Source: Tribonema minus
Taxonomy: Eukaryota > Sar > Xanthophyceae > Tribonematales > Tribonemataceae
Direction of reading: 5' to 3'
NCBI GenBank assembly: GCA_017506865.1
Contig: JAFCMP010000009.1
Location: 372,001 to 436,000 of the forward strand
DNA: 64,000 bases
In this document: piece after piece, positions 59,144 through 64,000 of the stretch
Position numbering within the stretch: position 1 is the first letter of the stretch
How the letters are laid out: the number at the start of each line of letters is the position of its first letter
Made by a program: the position numbers and the translations under genes
Notes under the pieces: generated by a model
Seen by the model: the letters and a program-made list of their open reading frames with translations, nothing else
What the model was told of the DNA's origin: nothing
Database searches by the model: none

Positions 59144-61954
59144 ATGAAAAGAATATCATGGCGGCGGCGGGAGGCCCGTATTGCCAACTCTGAATCAGCG
59201 CAGAAATGCAAGGAATCCGATCTAGCGTGCGCACAAGCGCAGGATATTAGCACCAGTGCTGCAGATGGCAATGGCGCTTGTCAACAGGACGATGGCACGA
59301 GTGGCAGCAGCAGAGCAACTGGAGACGGACGCGCAGCGCACAAACGCAAGAGGGTACAGAATGACGGTTGGTCAATTTCCGATCAAACAGGCGAAGGGGA
59401 GCACACGGGCGGGCAAAGTGCAGTCAAGCGCTCTAGAACAGGTCATAACAGTCTGGAACAGCAACGTCTGATGCTAGACGACGAAGCTGGAGGCGGAGGC
59501 AGTGCGGACCCGGAGTACAAGTGCAACTTATGCGACCTCGTGGTGAAGAAGGGCATGTCGCTGCTCTCGTTACAGCAGAGGTTAAACGCCCACATCGCGG
59601 CGAAGCACCAGCGCAAACACCACAGTGGGACAGCAACAACGTTCCTGGAGCGCTCCGACCTCAGCACGTCGCACTTGCAAACCATCTACACCGAGTGTGC
59701 CTTGTGCAAAAACCTGTTTCATGCCAACAAGACATTCAGAGTGGACAGCAGCGATGCCAGCGCGGGCAAGCACTGCCGCAAATGCAGGCCTATCACTTCA
59801 CCCGCTGCAGTGGCGGCAACATTGTCAACAACAGCATCAGCAGCACCGCTAGCACCTGATGCATCGACGGCAACAGCTACCACGTCGCTGCCACAGCAGC
59901 AACCGGCGTGCACACCCATCGGCAACCCCTACGCAAAGGGACCAGCGCACGCGCAGCAGGCACCTGCTGCTCAGGCTGGTGGCAGCAGCTCCTCCGGCAG
60001 CTCAAAGAGGCCGGAACGCGGGGGCAGCAGTGCTACACGAGGGGGTCGGGGTCGCAGTGGAGGGCGCGGACGTGGCAATGGAGGACGCGTTCGCAGCGGC
60101 AGCAATGATGCAGACATCAGCAGTAGCAGAGCGACTAGCGGCAGCAGAACCGGAGGCGGCAGCAGCAGCGGTGCCGGCGGCGGCAGTGCAGCCGGTACTA
60201 AGGACAGCGGCGCTGGCAACGGCCGCAGCAGTGATGCCAGCAGCCGCAGCGGCGGTGCTAGCAACAGCGGCAGTGGCGCGCGAACTCAAAACGGCCGCGG
60301 TGGCCGTGGCAGCGGTCGCAGCAGCGACAGCGGCGGACGAGGCTGTGGTCGTGGCGGCCGCGGCGGCGGCGGAGGGGGCCCCAGAGCGGCAGGTGCGGCG
60401 ACAGCAGCGGCAGCGCCAGGCCCTGCAGGCGCAGCAGGTGGGGCAGGTGGGCTTTTCACGTGGACCATCTCAACCCCCGCAGTCGCAGCAGTGCTTGACA
60501 GCATCAGCCTCGATGAGCTGTGCAAGCTGCAGTTCGCGACAACTAGAAGCCTTGCTAGACCACGCAATCGTCGCTATGTGGGAGCTGCACTGGAGAACGC
60601 AGCAACACATCTGTTGGCACACACAATGACGATGTTCGTCAATGCGGCGCGGGAGCCAGATTCCGCAGGGCGGGTGCAGCGACTGCAAAGATCCACGATT
60701 CTACACCACCTCATGCCATCACTCATCACCTCCACCGATGGCGCACCTGGCATCACTCGCTCCGACAGAATCAGAATGTTGGCACGCGGTGAGCTTGACC
60801 GGTTGGTGCCAGCGCTCCTCGCACACGCGCGTGCGCACCAGCGCTGGCGCGCGCGCCAGCAAACGGAGGCAGCGATCAACGCCTACGTCCTACAGTGCAT
60901 GGGCACACGGGGGGGGCTACAGCAGGCAGCGCGTTTCCTTCAGCCCAAAACGGTGGCGATACCTGATGATGACTGCTTTGCCGCCATGCAGTCCAAACAC
61001 CCCCCCGCTGCGCCAGGGGAACAACTCCATGAGCTATCCGGCATGGTTGATCAGCTTGTGGCAAAAGCAGCCGACATGCCAGCAGAACTCAACCTGTTAC
61101 AGGGGGAGGGAATTGAGCCAGAGACGGTTGCCAAGCTCATCCAGCGAGCAAGCCCTTACAGTGGAGCAGGCCCATCGGGGCTGCGCTACAGCCACCTGCA
61201 GGATGCGCTACGCACAAGCTGGGGACGGCATGAGTTTGCTGCTGTCCTCACACGGTGGCTTCAGACCGTTATGCGGGAGGCTGCGCGGCTGCCGGATGCC
61301 TTCTGGCAGTTGCATGGCGCGGGGCGCCTGACGCCACTTGCAGAACAACAGGAAGATGGTACAGCTAAGCAGCGGCCCATCGTTTGCGGCGAGGTGCTGC
61401 AGCGACTATGCACTTCGGTGTACGTGGCAGACCGCAAAGACTTCCTGGCGGAGCTCCTTGAGCCAGACGGGCAGTATGGGGTAGCCGTCTCAGCAGGAGC
61501 GGAGAAAGCGGCCATGGCCGGCAAACTCGCGTATGAGCTCGGTCACTGGCAGTTCATGCTGGACCTCAAGAATGCCTTCAACATGGTGTTCGTCCTGGCG
61601 GCAGCGGAATGGGTAGCAGCACAGCTGCCGGACTTCCTCGACTACTTCATCGGCACATACGTTCGCACTCGGCCACGCCTGCTGTTCCAGCACGTTGACG
61701 GCTCCACGCGCATCATCATGTCTCAGCGCGGGTTTAAGCAGGGGGACCCCGCGGCACCGATGCTCTTCTGCGGCGCCATTGCTCAGTGCTTGAAACGGTT
61801 CAATGAGGCGGCGGCTGCGCAGCGCGCGCGGAGGCGGATGGGCGCCTACATGGACGATGCCAACGTCGGAACAGGCGCTTGCACGCTGACTCAGGATGAC
61901 ATACAGGCGGTGGCGCAGCTCAAACAACACTTGCGGAGGTGGGGCTGGAGCTAA
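59144..61954 (+). CDS. LINE copy C ORF: zinc fingers, RGG-rich domain and reverse transcriptase
   Basis: 936 codons. N-terminal basic region with nuclear-import-like KRKR. C2H2-type finger YKCNLCDL followed by HIAAKH at about residues 125-155, and a second Cys cluster (ECALCKNLF; HCRKC) at about 185-225. A long Gly/Ser/Arg domain with RGG and RGRG repeats (about 280-425), suited to RNA binding, comes next. A helical linker follows, then reverse transcriptase from about residue 640: GPSGLRYSHLQ, RPIVCGEVLQRL, LDLKNAFNMV, GFKQGDPAAPM, AYMDDANV. The frame stops at RRWGWS. All acidic RT residues expected in the two Asp motifs are present. Fusion of fingers, RGG region and RT in one frame resembles R2-like elements, but the RGG region is unusual. 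Confidence 0.92.
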   Translation: MKRISWRRREARIANSESAQKCKESDLACAQAQDISTSAADGNGACQQDDGTSGSSRATGDGRAAHKRKRVQNDGWSISDQTGEGEHTGGQSAVKRSRTGHNSLEQQRLMLDDEAGGGGSADPEYKCNLCDLVVKKGMSLLSLQQRLNAHIAAKHQRKHHSGTATTFLERSDLSTSHLQTIYTECALCKNLFHANKTFRVDSSDASAGKHCRKCRPITSPAAVAATLSTTASAAPLAPDASTATATTSLPQQQPACTPIGNPYAKGPAHAQQAPAAQAGGSSSSGSSKRPERGGSSATRGGRGRSGGRGRGNGGRVRSGSNDADISSSRATSGSRTGGGSSSGAGGGSAAGTKDSGAGNGRSSDASSRSGGASNSGSGARTQNGRGGRGSGRSSDSGGRGCGRGGRGGGGGGPRAAGAATAAAAPGPAGAAGGAGGLFTWTISTPAVAAVLDSISLDELCKLQFATTRSLARPRNRRYVGAALENAATHLLAHTMTMFVNAAREPDSAGRVQRLQRSTILHHLMPSLITSTDGAPGITRSDRIRMLARGELDRLVPALLAHARAHQRWRARQQTEAAINAYVLQCMGTRGGLQQAARFLQPKTVAIPDDDCFAAMQSKHPPAAPGEQLHELSGMVDQLVAKAADMPAELNLLQGEGIEPETVAKLIQRASPYSGAGPSGLRYSHLQDALRTSWGRHEFAAVLTRWLQTVMREAARLPDAFWQLHGAGRLTPLAEQQEDGTAKQRPIVCGEVLQRLCTSVYVADRKDFLAELLEPDGQYGVAVSAGAEKAAMAGKLAYELGHWQFMLDLKNAFNMVFVLAAAEWVAAQLPDFLDYFIGTYVRTRPRLLFQHVDGSTRIIMSQRGFKQGDPAAPMLFCGAIAQCLKRFNEAAAAQRARRRMGAYMDDANVGTGACTLTQDDIQAVAQLKQHLRRWGWS

Positions 61955-64000
61955 ACCTCACCAAGTCACGCGCGCTGCCTGGCAGGGGCATGTGGTGACA
62001 GACCACGAGCGGCAACTGCTGCAGCAGCTGGGCGTTCAGCTAGTGGGGGATACGGATGAAAATCAGAACCGTGGAGCTGTGTTGCTGGGGGTGCCGGTGG
62101 GCCACAGCAGCTTTGTGGACGCATGGCTGCGCAGGGAAGCGGGTGCAGGCGGGGCAGGGGCTCGATTTGCAGAGCGATGCGCGCGCCTGACATCTCCGAG
62201 GGCTATGTTCAGGTTACTGCGCTACTGCGTGGTGCCTCGCATGACGTACTGCCTGCGCACCATTCCCACTACGCAGACAGCGCCAGCCGCCAAGGAGTGG
62301 GATCGGGTCACGCAGTGGGTGCTTGAGCACTCAATGGGCCTGCAGCCACCAGGCCAGACCTGGCGCCAGTTTGAGCAAAGTGGGGCCCACTTCCATCTGG
62401 CAGCGCACGGCCCAGCCTTACAGCAAGCGCGACTCCCAACACGGCATGGCGGCCTTGGCATTACCAGCGCCTGCGACATCGCTGATGCTGCGTATGTGGC
62501 GGGCACGTTGCAAGCGCTGCAACCAGCACTCTCTGGATGGGCGGGGGTGCTGCAGCAGGCGGCTCCTCAAGCGGCTGCAGACAACGCTGCTGAGGATGCG
62601 GCAACACAAGCGGCACCGGCAGCAGCGGCAGCAGCACCAGCACCAGCAGCATCAGCAGCGGCAACTGTTACAGCGGCAGCGGCGGTTGCCAGTGGAGGCG
62701 CGACCGCTCCGGCAGCGGCAACTGCATCAGCGGCTGGCCGCGCTTATGGCGCAGCCATTCCGGCAACACACGACGCAGCTGCCGCTGGATCAGGGGCCGC
62801 GGCGGCAGCACAGGCGGCACCAGCGGCAGCAGCAGCAGCGGCGGCGCACGGCGCAACTACTCCGGCGGCAGCAGCAGCGGCAGCAGCAGCAGCTGCTCCA
62901 GCATCAGAGGCTGCTGCAGCAGCGGCAGCACATGTTGCACCTCAAGTGGCCTCGGCGGCATCACTAACTGCAGCATCAACTGCAGCGGCTGCGGGCATAG
63001 GCAATACAGCTGCTACAGGCCCTACTAGCCTAAGGGCTGCTGCAGCACCTGCAACAGGAGCAGCGTCGGCAGGCGGCGCCGCAACCGTGCCGGCTGCGAC
63101 AGCGGCAATGGCGGTGGCAGCGGCCAATGCGGCAGGTGCTGCACCAACACCTGCGGCAGCAGCAACACCACTGGCAGCAGCAGCAACGGCAGGCGGCACA
63201 GCTGCAGCACCAGCGCACGCAGCAGCGGCAGCCGTCAATGCAGGCGCTGCGCGTTCCACACCAGCAATGCTACAAGGCGCAGCAGCAGCAGAGGTGGCGC
63301 GCCTGCCCCTCATGCGGACGATCGCCACAGCTGCCACATCTCTACGTGCAGCAACAGGTGACAAGCTGGAACATATACTGCCACCAGCGCTAACGCCACT
63401 GCAGCAGCAACCACCTACGCAGCAGCCGCCGCTGCGGCCGACAGCAGGTGGTGGCACTGGTGCGGATGCTGCTTGCGTACTTGACGCCAGTGCTCTGCAG
63501 TTGCAGTGTAGCCTGAAGCGCCCCAATCAGAGTGCGCTTGCAGATGCCGTCGCTACCGAGCTTGCAGATAAGGTGGAGGCGGACCTGCAACAGCTGCCGC
63601 AGGGCACGCAACGCACGCAAGCACTTGCTCGATTCCGGTCGCAGAGCCACATGCACTCGATCAGCATGGCATTCCTCAACGAGCCCATGTACTCCACAAC
63701 GGCTTCGTTCGATGGCCTATCCTGGCAGCTGGCCGTCAAACGCGCCATCGGAGTAGAGGAGCAGACGGCAGGCTGCAAGCTGTGCGGGAAGTCGCCGGGC
63801 GGCACCCTGCATGCACGGCTGTGTCAAGCGCCACGCGTCAAGGCGCACGACACCATTGTCCACAATAGCGTCAAGAGGGCCACGCAGCGCCTCCTGCGGC
63901 AATACCTCAAAACGGGACTGGTGGACGAGGACTACACGCCGTTTCTGGGGTCCGCCGGGCCGCCGGGGAGTCGCAGGATGGACATCGTGCTGCCTGCCGA
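61955..64000 (+). CDS. LINE copy C downstream frame: RT thumb, Ala-rich linker, zinc knuckle, start of endonuclease
   Basis: Partial at the window end. The RT block GLELNLTKS is in an intermediate frame (about 61936-61973). From 61974 a third frame is open to the end: WQGHVVTDHERQ, LLGVPVGHSS, an Ala-rich linker (about 62,540-63,420), the knuckle CKLCGKSPGG (near 63,775) and RRMDIVLPAD at the last bases. Both shifts are in the same direction (-1 each, net +1). Either they are fixed damage inherited by copies B and C, or the element uses recoding. Nothing like a classical slippery heptamer with a pseudoknot is evident. Confidence 0.8.

Larger units (their letters stand above)
59080..64000 (+). 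mobile_element. LINE copy C, nearly full length, runs off the window
   Basis: Plus-strand copy, head to head with copy B. The leader probably begins near 59080 (gcctgcacgagatgcggat, shared with the 5' junction of B). The first coding frame starts at the ATG at 59144. The DNA continues through reverse transcriptase, Ala-rich linker and zinc knuckle to the beginning of the endonuclease core at the window edge. Judged against copy B, about 640 bp of coding sequence plus 3' UTR should follow. It carries the same two internal frameshifts as copy B. Confidence 0.93.

Noticed and set aside
62323-62967. Long Gln/Arg/His-rich and Leu/Pro-rich frames overlapping the LINE Ala-rich linker on both strands
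   Set aside because: They are frame shadows of a GCA/GCG-rich repeat (cag/gca codons read in other frames) and have no start context or motif.

Overview
The window looks like nuclear DNA of a green alga (chlorophyte). Genes are intron-rich with GT-AG and occasional GC-AG introns, coding exons are GC-rich, intergenic DNA is full of simple repeats, and one gene encodes a plant/algal-type thylakoid-lumen protein. I cannot name the genus. No rRNA, tRNA or CRISPR array was recognised. Splice models below were built by eye. For each complete model the exon phases match across every intron and the summed exon length is a multiple of three, which is the main internal check.

Layout. 1-1.7 kb: no secure gene, only a weak PH-like exon. 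1.7-4.9 kb (-): HIT-zinc-finger protein of the ZNHIT2 type. 5.0-7.2 kb (+): tRNA (guanine-N7)-methyltransferase, divergent from the previous gene. 8.0-13.3 kb (-): a six-exon Fanzor/TnpB-like RuvC nuclease gene, the most striking single gene here. 14.8-19.5 kb (-): secreted or membrane protein of unknown family with a signal peptide and C-terminal membrane segments. 19.5-25.1 kb: G-rich minisatellite and gene-poor DNA. 25.1-33.2 kb: a decayed endogenous virus-like block containing a beta-rich structural-like ORF, an rve-type integrase, a possible tyrosine recombinase, a two-domain DUF5710 ORF, and a primase plus origin-binding-protein-type helicase. All are frameshifted or interrupted. 33.5-35.5 kb: an old 5'-truncated copy of an endonuclease-bearing LINE that carries a 409-bp MITE. 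35.6-37.8 kb (+): thylakoid-lumen protein. 38.2-45.1 kb (-): 13-exon cation diffusion facilitator (metal tolerance protein). 46.6-51.5 kb and beyond (-): multi-exon gene with a membrane region and a coiled coil, family unknown. 52-55.2 kb: nothing firm. 55.3-59.0 kb (-) and 59.1-64.0 kb (+): two nearly identical copies of the same LINE arranged head to head. The second has a nearly complete coding region and runs off the window.

The cellular genes share no pathway: snoRNP/RNA-polymerase assembly cofactor, tRNA modification, plastid lumen, metal transport. What marks the window is its mobile-DNA history. It holds an RNA-guided-nuclease relative embedded as an ordinary intron-rich gene, a viral remnant, three copies of one LINE plus a dimer of its 3' UTR, and a MITE inserted in the LINE. 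The MITE and LINE boundaries can be read exactly because intact copies of the target lie in the same window.
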